A DNA stretch of 10,139 bases from an uncultured Chlorobiaceae bacterium (GTDB taxonomy: Bacteria; Bacteroidota; Chlorobiia; Chlorobiales; Chlorobiaceae): contig CAIYWF010000294.1 in the NCBI GenBank assembly GCA_903929845.1, positions 1 to 10,139 of the forward strand. Direction: 5' to 3'. The notes below the pieces were generated by a model. The model ran no database searches, had not been told where the DNA came from, and saw only the letters and a list, made by a program, of their open reading frames with translations. How positions within the stretch are numbered: position 1 is the stretch's first letter; each line of letters begins with the position of its first letter. The position numbers were made by a program, and so were the translations under genes. This document shows positions 1 to 7,900 of this stretch, piece after piece.

Positions 1-18
1 GTGTCTGTTCCTTTTTAT

Positions 19-48
19 CGTGTATGTCTTATAATACATACGTACACG
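19..48. repeat. Imperfect inverted repeat enclosing TATAAT
   Basis: The outer arms CGTGTA (19-24) and TACACG (43-48) are perfect complements. An alternative inner pairing joins GTATGT (22-27) with ACATAC (36-41), so the structure is bulged. A perfect TATAAT hexamer sits in the centre at 30-35. An inverted repeat straddling a -10-like box can be an operator, but no convincing -35 lies 16-18 nt upstream on the plus strand, and no gene follows in that direction. It lies just beyond the terminator at 61-91. Function unknown. Confidence 0.3.
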
Positions 49-60
49 TTAAAAAGCAAG

Positions 61-91
61 AAAAAAGCACGATTTTGCTTGAAAATCGTGC
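61..91 (-). terminator. Rho-independent terminator downstream of the FGE remnant
   Basis: On the minus strand a perfect 10-bp stem, GCACGATTTT paired with AAAATCGTGC (82-91 with 67-76), closes a 5-nt loop and is followed at once by six Ts (61-66). This is the classic intrinsic terminator layout. It lies 35 nt past the stop codon of the FGE-domain remnant at 126, so it is probably the surviving terminator of that ancestral gene. A-tracts at 51-55 add further Ts downstream. Confidence 0.8.
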
Positions 92-125
92 CTGCGCGGT
101 GATGTTTTTCGTTAATGTGTACGCT

Positions 126-461
126 TTATCCGACTTTCAGGGTAGTAAGATTGTCACCAGTAGTGAATGGTGTTGATGTTGCGCTACCAGCACGACAGGC
201 ATACTCCCATTCTGATTCAGTAGGAAGCCTGAATGTCTTGCCTGATTTCTTTGACAGCCATTTGCAATAAGCATCAGAATCATTCCAGCTTACATATAAA
301 ACTGGATGATAATATTCCTCAGGCGGTCGTTCATTACCTGATGTACCATACCTCCAGTTTAATCTCTCCTTTTCTTTCTACTCTGTTCCATCCCATATTC
401 TGCTGCAGTTATCTTTTTCGGCATCGGTCTGATACTTTGAATCGGCTATAAATTTTAGGGA
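126..461 (-). pseudogene. FGE-sulfatase / sulfatase-modifying-factor domain remnant
   Basis: Hand translation of the minus strand gives a clear middle part of a formylglycine-generating-enzyme (SUMF1/EgtB-like) fold. It runs from FIADSKYQTDAEK (about 414-452) through IWDGTE, NWRYGTSGNERPPEEYYHPV, VSWNDSDAYCKWLSKKSGKT and RLPTESEWEYACRAG to TGDNLTTLKVG and a TAA at 126-128. An in-frame TAG at 378-380 stands where relatives usually have Trp after DGTE, consistent with TGG to TAG. The N-terminal part of the fold is missing (similarity stops near 461, and a stop lies at 492-494). The C-terminal third, with the WEW and GFR-type motifs, is also missing. The piece is too short (about 110 codons) and interrupted, so I call it a decayed gene. 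The intact family includes FGE, ergothioneine/hercynine synthases and diversity-generating-retroelement target proteins; this fragment cannot say which one it came from. Confidence 0.8.
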
Positions 462-521
462 ACCTCTAAAAAGTGTAATTTGGCAAGTCCTTCAAATATT
501 TTATTCATTGCATAAATGTGA

Positions 522-770
522 TTATGATTGAATCATTATATTTTTCTGAAAAGTAACAGAACTTTCCAAATCGGTAAAGATCTGCATTTCGCTAACCAAA
601 TTTACCGCATACCTTTCCGCCAGATATCCGCAGAACAAAGTTGCGACAACTTGATCGTGCGAAATGAGCTGAACATGGAAATATGGTCGGTAAAGCTCAT
701 CTTCCTCATAAGGCGTTTTGTGGTAAATAAACTCATATTTCACAGAACACAATAATTGTTCTATCAACAC
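522..770 (-). CDS. Small hypothetical protein, possibly a gene fragment (82 aa)
   Basis: I do not recognise this ORF. It begins at a GTG (768-770) and ends in TAA, and reads as a soluble, rather acidic protein with a run such as YHKTPYEEDELYRPYFHVQL. Its residue composition is more protein-like than the overlapping plus-strand ORF at 528-755, which is why I prefer this strand. There is no convincing Shine-Dalgarno; AAGG directly abuts the GTG. An ATG at 784-786 would give MSD followed by TGA. Skipping one base there would join MSD to DKVLIEQLL, so the gene could be frameshifted as well as short. It sits between the FGE remnant and other decayed sequence, so a relic is as likely as a working gene. 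Confidence 0.3.
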   Translation of the reverse strand: MLIEQLLCSVKYEFIYHKTPYEEDELYRPYFHVQLISHDQVVATLFCGYLAERYAVNLVSEMQIFTDLESSVTFQKNIMIQS

Positions 771-997
771 CTTGTCAATCGCTCATATTTTCAAAAATAT
801 GAACCGGCATCGGGGAAGGAGCGCTGTCTCGGAAGGAGTTGACTTGCGGTAAGCTTGATATGGGGATAGCCTGATGGTGTACTTTATATAACCAGTCCGA
901 CTAAATTCTACGAAGAACCAAATTTGAAGTATAAAACTGATCAGATATATCCTGATGAAATATAGTGTGTTATTGTAGTTAAGCTTTTCATTGGCAA
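771..997. other. Non-coding or decayed stretch with coding-like scraps
   Basis: There is no credible full gene here. Two stop-bounded scraps look protein-like. Minus-strand 775-900 (about 41 codons) includes SFRDSAPSPMPVHIFENMSD and a TGA stop. Plus-strand 870-965 (31 codons) includes SPTKFYEEPNLKYKTDQIY and ends in TAG. They overlap at 870-900, so they cannot both be full remnants unless the DNA is rearranged. An 8-bp direct repeat GGAAGGAG occurs at 814-821 and 831-838, and a small hairpin ATATTTT-CA-AAAATAT lies at 785-800. With the FGE remnant and the 82-codon ORF, it makes the first kilobase look like decaying accessory DNA. Confidence 0.4.
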
Positions 998-2578
998 CTA
1001 TTCTTCTCTCTGAAAAATCTCTTCAATAGCCTGCTGGATAGTGTCAACGACCATGCCTGAGGATACAAGACTTGATATGTCGCTGGCAAGGTCTCCAGCT
1101 CGACCATGAAACCATGCGGCGGCGGCGGCGGCATTGACGAGAGTAGCCCCTTTTGCTGCCAGAGCGTCAATCATACCAGAGAGAACATCTCCTGATCCTG
1201 CGGTTGCAAGCGCTTCAGTGCCGCTCGTGTTGAGGAGAACGGGTCCATCTGTACCTGCAATAATTGTGGGATTTCCTTTCAGAAGAATATGCACTCCATG
1301 CTGGCGAGCAAAGTGTTGTGCTGCTTCAATTGGGTCTGAAGCAATTTCTTCAGTGGGAATGTCAGAGAGACGGCTGAACTCTCCATAATGAGGCGTGAGC
1401 AGTACGTTGTTGCATTGGCTCAAGATTTCAGATAGCCCAGTGGATGAGATGGCATAGAGCGCATCCGCATCAAGTATAAGCTTTTTTTCGGTAATTTCGG
1501 AACATGTCAGCAGCTTTCTGACCAGATTGATGGAGTTCTGGTCGCGTCCGAGACCGCATCCGATCAGAATTGTATCAGCCCATGAGGCTTTTTCGAGAAT
1601 TGTAGCAATATCTCGTCCGATGACTACCGCTTCCGGTATGGCATGGTGGATAGTATTTGCAAGAGTGATTGGCAGGGAAAGGCAGATATATCCAGCCCCG
1701 GTTTTCAGGGCAGCCCTGGCAGAAAGGATGGCTGCTCCAACCATTGAGGCATCCTCTGTTTGAGAGCCAGCAATGATCAGCACCTTGCCGTTGGTATGTT
1801 TTGCGCTTGCTGGATCTCTAAGGATGAAATGTTCAGCGGCAAATTCCTGGTCGATCATCAGGCAAGAGGGGAGGGAGACCAAAAAGCGTGGAATCGAAAT
1901 TTCAGCCACATGCACCTCTCCACAACAGTCCGGTCCGTCGTTCAGGTAAAATCCTCTTTTCAGGAAGGCCATGGTAACGGTGATACCGGCGAGGATTGAT
2001 GGTGAAGCAGAGCAGCCTGTGGTGGCGTCAAGCCCGGAAGGAATGTCCAAGGCAATGGTCAAGGCGCCAGTTTTTTCGTGCAGAGTGTTGATAAGCTCAA
2101 TGCCATCACAGAGTGGGGAGGGAAGTGCTATTCCCGGTTTGGTCAGGCGAAGTCCGGTACCTGCAATAGCGTCGATGAGACCGTCATAGCTTGTTTCGGC
2201 GATAGAGGGCAACGCTTCATCACAGCTTGAGAAAATGCGCAGGTTTGTTGAGTGCTCCCTATAGGTTTCGAGAATAGTGAGTCCTTCGCGATTGATTCCT
2301 TGCAGCACGGCTTTGGGATAAAGGAGGACAAGATCAACCGAAGCATCGAGATTGATGAGATGGCGAGCGAGCACAAAGCCGTCGCCGCCGTTATTTCCTT
2401 TACCGCAGACGACAAGGAAAGAGGTGCCGGAAAATGAATCCGTTTGCAGGTGCTCCCTGATAATACGGAGGCATTCACGTCCAGCAAGCTCCATAAGGCG
2501 AGTTTCACCGATATGGAGCAGTTCAATTGCCGCCTTGTCGGCCTTTTGCATCTCAGGTCCGGTTACAACAGGCAACAT
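998..2578 (-). CDS. nnr: Bifunctional NAD(P)HX epimerase / ADP-dependent NAD(P)HX dehydratase
   Basis: This is a metabolite-repair enzyme of 526 residues. The N-terminal YjeF_N domain (about 1-235) epimerises R- and S-NAD(P)HX. The C-terminal ribokinase-like domain (about 250-526) dehydrates S-NAD(P)HX back to NAD(P)H using ADP. Visible motifs are GKGNNGGDGFV (59-69), the epimerase Asp in IDAIAGTGL (135-143), DIPSGLDA (178-185), LILDADAL (367-374), LTPHYGEF (394-401), LLKG (432-435), and the nucleotide-binding catalytic GSGDVLSG (461-468, Asp464). Length and domain order match bacterial Nnr fusions. The ATG at 2578 is supported by AAGGAG five nt upstream. It lies 31 nt after purL and is probably the last gene of the secA-purL-nnr transcript. 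A run of six alanines (AAAAAA, 483-488) comes from a GCC/GCG stretch near 1114-1131. No strong terminator is visible after the TAG stop. Confidence 0.96.
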   Translation of the reverse strand: MLPVVTGPEMQKADKAAIELLHIGETRLMELAGRECLRIIREHLQTDSFSGTSFLVVCGKGNNGGDGFVLARHLINLDASVDLVLLYPKAVLQGINREGLTILETYREHSTNLRIFSSCDEALPSIAETSYDGLIDAIAGTGLRLTKPGIALPSPLCDGIELINTLHEKTGALTIALDIPSGLDATTGCSASPSILAGITVTMAFLKRGFYLNDGPDCCGEVHVAEISIPRFLVSLPSCLMIDQEFAAEHFILRDPASAKHTNGKVLIIAGSQTEDASMVGAAILSARAALKTGAGYICLSLPITLANTIHHAIPEAVVIGRDIATILEKASWADTILIGCGLGRDQNSINLVRKLLTCSEITEKKLILDADALYAISSTGLSEILSQCNNVLLTPHYGEFSRLSDIPTEEIASDPIEAAQHFARQHGVHILLKGNPTIIAGTDGPVLLNTSGTEALATAGSGDVLSGMIDALAAKGATLVNAAAAAAWFHGRAGDLASDISSLVSSGMVVDTIQQAIEEIFQREE

Positions 2579-2583
2579 GATGT

Positions 2584-2589
2584 CTCCTT
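2584..2589 (-). promoter_or_regulatory. Ribosome binding site of nnr
   Basis: AAGGAG on the minus strand lies five nt before the ATG at 2576-2578. It is the strongest Shine-Dalgarno in the window and fixes the nnr start. It lies in the short spacer after the purL coding end. Confidence 0.8.
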
Positions 2590-2609
2590 ATTTTCGTGAA
2601 CAGTCAGGT

Positions 2610-4892
2610 TTACAGTTCGTCAAGGTGCAGGGCATGTTCGAGTGAGTGATAGTAAGCATTTTTAAGCTCATCAATCGTGAAGGCAAGAATCTTTTTGCCG
2701 TTCATGGCTATGGATGCATCTTGTTCAATAACTTTTCCTATTATACGCGATGGCACATGTTGGCTGGCCGCCGCATCCATTACCTCCTGAGTCCTGTCAG
2801 GTGAGATGCTGATCACGACTCTTCCCTGGGCTTCCGAAAAAAGTTGTTCCTGAATACGGAAAAGGGAGTTCTCTGTATTTTCCAGATCAACAGTGAAGCC
2901 GAGCGGAGCTTCAGCATTCATGATGGCTTTTTCAGCAAGAGCGACAAAAAGGCCTCCGTCTGAAATATCATGTGCGGAATGCACAAGTTTGTTTTCAGCC
3001 AGCATTACAAGCAGCCGCTGAAGGTTTGTTTCGTGCTCAAGGTCGATTGATGGAGCATCCTGGCCGGGCGTGCCGTACTGCATCACCAGGTATTCTGAAC
3101 CGTCAAGCGAGAGCGCCGGATTTCCCAAAAGAAGGATGGAATCACCGGGGTAGGTAAAGGTTGATCCGACAAGATTGTCGATATCATCAAGCAGGCCGAT
3201 CATGCCTATGGTAGGGGTCGGGTAGATTGCGGTGCGCACACCACCGATGAAGGTTTCATTATAGAAACTGACATTGCCGCCGGTTACAGGGGTGTTGAAT
3301 GCCCTGCATGCAGCTCCCATTCCGGCAACAGATTCCTTGAACTGGAAGTAAACCTCCGGTTTATAGGGATTCCCGAAATTGAGACAATTGGTTATTGCCA
3401 AAGGTTTTGCTCCAGAACAGGCAATGTTCCTGGCACATTCAGCAACGGCAATTTTTCCACCAGCCAAAGGATTGAGATAGACGTAACGGGCATTGCAGTC
3501 CGTTTTCATGGCAATACCTTTTTTCGTCCCCTTGATGCGGATCACCGCAGCATCGGTGTGGCCTACCGGGGTCACCGTATTTGTCTGCACCATAGAATCA
3601 TACTGCCTGTAAACCCACTGTTTGCTTGCGATATTGGGGCGTGAAAGCAGTTCAAGACTGATCGAGCCAAAGTCAAGAGTTTTATCGTCAGCCAGTTCAG
3701 CCTTCGGTGTTTCCGGTTTTTTTTCGATAGCCTCGCGGATATAGACCGGAGCACCACCTCCCAATACCAAAGATTCGGCGGGAATCTCTACAACAATGGC
3801 TCCGTGGTGCAAAACTCTCAGGTGGTTGTCATCAGTGACCCGCCCGATGGTGACTGCCTGAACATCCCATTTTTTGTAAACCTCAATAATTTTCTCCTCA
3901 AATCCTTTTGCTGCGACAATAAGCATCCGCTCCTGCGATTCGGAAAGCATTATTTCGTAAGCGCTCATACCTGCTTCACGAATCGGCACAAGATCAAGAT
4001 CAATCTCTATACCGCCCGCTCCTGTTTTTTCAATGCCTCTGGCGCTCATTTCTGAAGTTGAACTGGTTATTCCTGCTGCGCCCATATCCTGCAGACCGAC
4101 AACAAAACCTGTGGCGATGGCTTCAAGGGTGGCTTCAAGTAGCAGCTTTTCCGCAAAAGGGTCGCCAACCTGGACGCTTGGACGTTTGTCTTCAGAAGCT
4201 TCACTGAGATCTTCAGAAGCGAATGTTGCCCCGTGAATGCCGTCCCGACCAGTGGAGGAACCGACAATCAGTACAGGGTTGCCTTTGCCGAGAGCGGTGG
4301 CGCTGACGGTTTTATGGTGCTCCACAATGCCGACCGACATGGCATTGACCAGGGGGTTGCCGGTGTAGCCCTCTTCAAAGTAGATTTCACCTCCAACAGT
4401 GGGGACGCCGAACGAATTTCCGTAATCGCCTATTCCACGGACAACACCATCAACAAGGTAGCGGACATGTGGATCTTTTGGTGAGCCGAACCGTAGAGAG
4501 TTGAGTGAGGCGACCGGTCGTGCACCCATGGTAAAAATGTCGCGGTGAATTCCGCCAACACCTGTTGCGGCTCCCTGATAGGGTTCAACGGCAGAAGGGT
4601 GGTTGTGTGACTCAATCTTGAAGGCTATCGCCAGATTGTCGCCGATATCGACCAGACCTGCGTTCTCCTCGCCTGCGGAGGTAAGCAGGGCACCCCCCTC
4701 ACGAGGCAGGGTTTTGAGCACTGCAATTGAGTTTTTATAGCTGCAGTGTTCCGACCACATGACAGAGAAAACCCCAAGTTCCGTAAACGAGGGGGTTCTT
4801 CCAAGAATAGCAAGTATTTTACCGTACTCTTCAGCATTAAGGCCATGTTCTGCCGCAAGGGCAATAGTGACTTCAACTTCAGTATGTTTCAT
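2610..4892 (-). CDS. purL: Phosphoribosylformylglycinamidine synthase, large subunit (small type)
   Basis: FGAM synthase II converts FGAR, ATP and glutamine-derived ammonia to FGAM, step four of purine synthesis. From the ATG at 4892 the protein is 760 residues, matching the small PurL that works with separate PurS and PurQ. No glutaminase domain is fused. Motifs are WSEHCSYK (46-53, catalytic His49), FKIESHNHPS (91-100), GAATGVGGIHRDIFTMGARP (107-126), LSESQERML (316-324), then the second ATP-binding-fold repeat with TPVGHTDAAV (441-450), NCLNFGNPYKPE (502-513) and GGNVSFYNE (538-546). The frame is also open to a TTG at 4920-4922 that overlaps the secA stop codon. I chose the ATG because family members begin close to this point and the ten extra residues (MKQRNVYWYI) look unlike the family. 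Shine-Dalgarno is weak at either start, so translation may depend on coupling to secA, 26 nt upstream. PurS and PurQ are not in this window. Confidence 0.97.
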   Translation of the reverse strand: MKHTEVEVTIALAAEHGLNAEEYGKILAILGRTPSFTELGVFSVMWSEHCSYKNSIAVLKTLPREGGALLTSAGEENAGLVDIGDNLAIAFKIESHNHPSAVEPYQGAATGVGGIHRDIFTMGARPVASLNSLRFGSPKDPHVRYLVDGVVRGIGDYGNSFGVPTVGGEIYFEEGYTGNPLVNAMSVGIVEHHKTVSATALGKGNPVLIVGSSTGRDGIHGATFASEDLSEASEDKRPSVQVGDPFAEKLLLEATLEAIATGFVVGLQDMGAAGITSSTSEMSARGIEKTGAGGIEIDLDLVPIREAGMSAYEIMLSESQERMLIVAAKGFEEKIIEVYKKWDVQAVTIGRVTDDNHLRVLHHGAIVVEIPAESLVLGGGAPVYIREAIEKKPETPKAELADDKTLDFGSISLELLSRPNIASKQWVYRQYDSMVQTNTVTPVGHTDAAVIRIKGTKKGIAMKTDCNARYVYLNPLAGGKIAVAECARNIACSGAKPLAITNCLNFGNPYKPEVYFQFKESVAGMGAACRAFNTPVTGGNVSFYNETFIGGVRTAIYPTPTIGMIGLLDDIDNLVGSTFTYPGDSILLLGNPALSLDGSEYLVMQYGTPGQDAPSIDLEHETNLQRLLVMLAENKLVHSAHDISDGGLFVALAEKAIMNAEAPLGFTVDLENTENSLFRIQEQLFSEAQGRVVISISPDRTQEVMDAAASQHVPSRIIGKVIEQDASIAMNGKKILAFTIDELKNAYYHSLEHALHLDEL

Positions 4893-4918
4893 TATGTACC
4901 AGTAAACGTTTCTTTGTT

Positions 4919-7900
4919 TCAAGGCTGCTGGCCGTGACAGTTCTTATATTTTTTCCCGCTTCCGCAAGGGCAGAGATCATTGCGTCCAGGCCTTTTATCT
5001 GCGATTATCGGCTGCTGCAGGCTCTCTTCATTTTCCTCATTATCTTCAACGATGGAATAAACACTTCCTGCAGAGGAGTGCTGGGCCACCAGTTTGTCCT
5101 GTCTGACAGCCGCTTTCCGCTGGCGCTCTTCCATTTCGTTTGCCTCTTCAGGATCGACAGGAAAGAGTTTAAACGCAAGAGAGAGAGTTTCAAGTTCTAT
5201 GTCACTCAGAAGATCAATAAAGAGACGGAAGGCCTCCTGTTTGTACTCCAGAAGCGGATCTTTCTGGCCATAAGCGCGTAAATTGATTCCCTCACGAAGC
5301 GAGTCGATCTCACGGAGGTGCTCTCTCCAGCGAAGGTCGATGACGCTCAGGACAGCATATTTTTCAATCTGCCGCATAATCTCTTCCGGTACGGCAGCCT
5401 CTTTTCGACGATAGAAGGCGAGTGCGGTATCATAGAGTTTTTCTGCGGTCACATCTATGCCTTCGCGCTCAAAAGTTTCCCTATCAGGTTTGAACTCGAT
5501 GGAGAGTTCTCGCATCAACTGCTCCTCAATGCCATCGACATCAAAATCCTTGTGATATTTTTTGATGACCGTATCACTGTAATCTTTTAGAAGGTCAAGA
5601 ATATCGCTGGTCAACCGCTCCTTGATGAGACCATTTTTGCGCCGCGAATAGATTACCTCACGCTGCTGGCTCAGCACATCGTCATATTCCAGAAGGCGTT
5701 TACGGATAGAAAAGTTCTGTTCCTCAACTTTTTTCTGTGCGCGTTCAATCGATTTCGTGATCATTGAGTGCTCAATCACATCGCCCTCCTCATGGCCGAG
5801 CCGGTCCATCACTGAAATAACCCGGTCGGAGCCGAAGAGCCGCATCAGCTCATCTTCAAGGGAGACAAAAAAGACCGATTCTCCGGGATCACCCTGACGT
5901 CCTGCGCGTCCGCGGAGCTGGCGGTCAATACGGCGAGACTCGTGGCGTTCGGAACCAAGGATAAAGAGCCCTCCAAGTTCGCGTACATCCGCTCCAAGCT
6001 TGATATCTGTTCCGCGTCCTGCCATGTTAGTGGCAATGGTAACAGCGTCCTTCTGCCCTGCTTCAGCGACAATTTCAGCTTCACGATCGTTTTGCCTGGC
6101 ATTGAGCACATTGTGGGCGATTTTTTTAGCACGCAGCATCCTCGAAAGCGTTTCAGAGACATCGACACTGGTAGTACCGACGAGTACCGGCTGCCCCTTC
6201 TTCTGCAGCTCCTCAACCTTCAGTACTATGGCATTATACTTTTCCCGTCGTGTTTTATAGACCAGATCATCCATATCTTTTCGGATAATGCTGGCATTGG
6301 TGGGAATAACAACAACATCGAGTTTGTAGATTTCAAAAAACTCCGAAGCCTCGGTTTCCGCTGTGCCGGTCATGCCGGAAAGTTTTTTGTAAAGACGGAA
6401 AAAGTTCTGGATCGTGATGGTTGCCATAGTCTGCGTTTCACCCTCAATCTTGACATTCTCCTTGGCTTCTATTGCCTGGTGCAGCCCATCGCTGTAGCGG
6501 CGACCGGGAAGGATTCGTCCGGTAAATTCATCGACAATCATCACCTGTCCGTTCTGTACAACGTATTCATCATCCCGCTCGAAAAGCGAGTAGGCTTTTA
6601 AAAGCTGACTGATATTGTGCAGTCGCTCAGAACGGTCGGCAAAGAGACGGTAGACCGCATCTTTTTTCTGGACTTTGTCAGCAACAGCGACTGATGTATC
6701 ACTTTCAATAACAGCAACTTCTGAACCAACATCCGGAAGCATGAAAATATCGCTGTCCTGATGGCTGAGTTTGCTGAGAAACTCTCGTCCCTTGTCGGTC
6801 AAATCAATAGTGCCACCCTTTTCATCGACAGCGAAATAGAGGGCATCATCAACTTCATGCATTCGGCTTGAATTGTCTTTCAGGTACTCGTTTTCTGTAC
6901 TGTGAACCAGCTTGGCCACACCCGCCTGGGAGAGCATCTTGATATAACGGGTGTTTTTTGGTTGCCCGCGTTTGACACGAAACAGGGCAAGGCCGGCATC
7001 TTCATCGCCAGGCTTGGTTTTCATGAGTTTTTCGGCATCGGTCAGATATGATGCAACCAGATGCTGCTGAGCGCGGACCAACTGCTCAATCCAGGGCTTG
7101 ATGTCCTGGAATTTGCTGTTGTCGGCATTAGGCACTGGTCCTGAAATGATCAGCGGTGTTCTTGCTTCATCAATCAGCACACTGTCCACCTCATCAACAA
7201 TGGCGTAGTAGAAGTTCCGCTGCACCATCTCTTCCGGGGTGCTCGCCATATTATCACGCAGATAATCGAACCCAAACTCATTGTTGGTGCCATAGGTTAT
7301 ATCGCAGGCATACTGATCCCTGCGCTCCTCAGGCCGCATGGTATTAAGAATAACACCTACCGAAAGGTTGTGAAAGGCAAAGACAGGGTTCATCCACTCC
7401 TTGTCTCTCTGGGCAAGATAGTCATTAACGGTCACGACGTGAACGCCTCTTCCGGTTAAAGCATTGAGGAATACCGGCAGTGTTGAAACGAGGGTTTTTC
7501 CTTCACCGGTTGCCATTTCAGAAATTTTTCCTGAATGGAGTACAATGCCGCCGATAAGCTGAACATCGTAAGGTACCATATTCCAGATCATCTCTCTTCC
7601 AACAACCTGATAAGTGTGCCCTTTAAGACGTACGCAAGTCTCTTTAACAAGGGCAAACGTTTCAGGCAGAATATCCTCAAGCGCAGAGGCTGTCGCCGTT
7701 TCATATTCCTTGGCAAGAGCGTCCAGTCGGGCGTTTATTGTTTCGACCTCTTCAAGATTAATGTCCGGATTGTCAAGTTTCAGGAAGAGACTTTTTTTCT
7801 CCTGCTCCATTGGTTCCAGGACGTTACGGACTTTCTGTTTCAATTCCAGCCCTTTAAGCCTCAACTGGTCGTCGCTGAATGATGCCAGGCTCATCTGCAG

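Noticed and set aside
233..451. Plus-strand 72-codon ORF
   Set aside because: It is antisense to the FGE-fold remnant, whose minus-strand translation has clear family motifs. The plus-strand product is low-complexity with no recognisable fold.
528..755. Plus-strand 75-codon ORF
   Set aside because: It overlaps the minus-strand 82-codon frame, which has a more protein-like composition. No motif or ribosome binding site supports it.
814..838. GGAAGGAG direct repeat as a target-site duplication or Shine-Dalgarno
   Set aside because: The copies are only 17 nt apart with no element between them, and no credible start codon follows on the plus strand.
940..956. Hairpin ATCAG...CTGAT after nnr as a terminator
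   Set aside because: The stem is only 5 bp and AT-rich, and there is no T-run of adequate length directly after it on the minus strand.
2143..2526. Minus-strand 127-codon ORF inside nnr
   Set aside because: It is an alternative frame of nnr. The nnr frame carries all the YjeF_N motifs.
5942..6601. Plus-strand 219-codon ORF
   Set aside because: It lies wholly antisense to a well-conserved part of secA. Its length is explained by codon bias of the opposite strand, and it has no recognisable domain.
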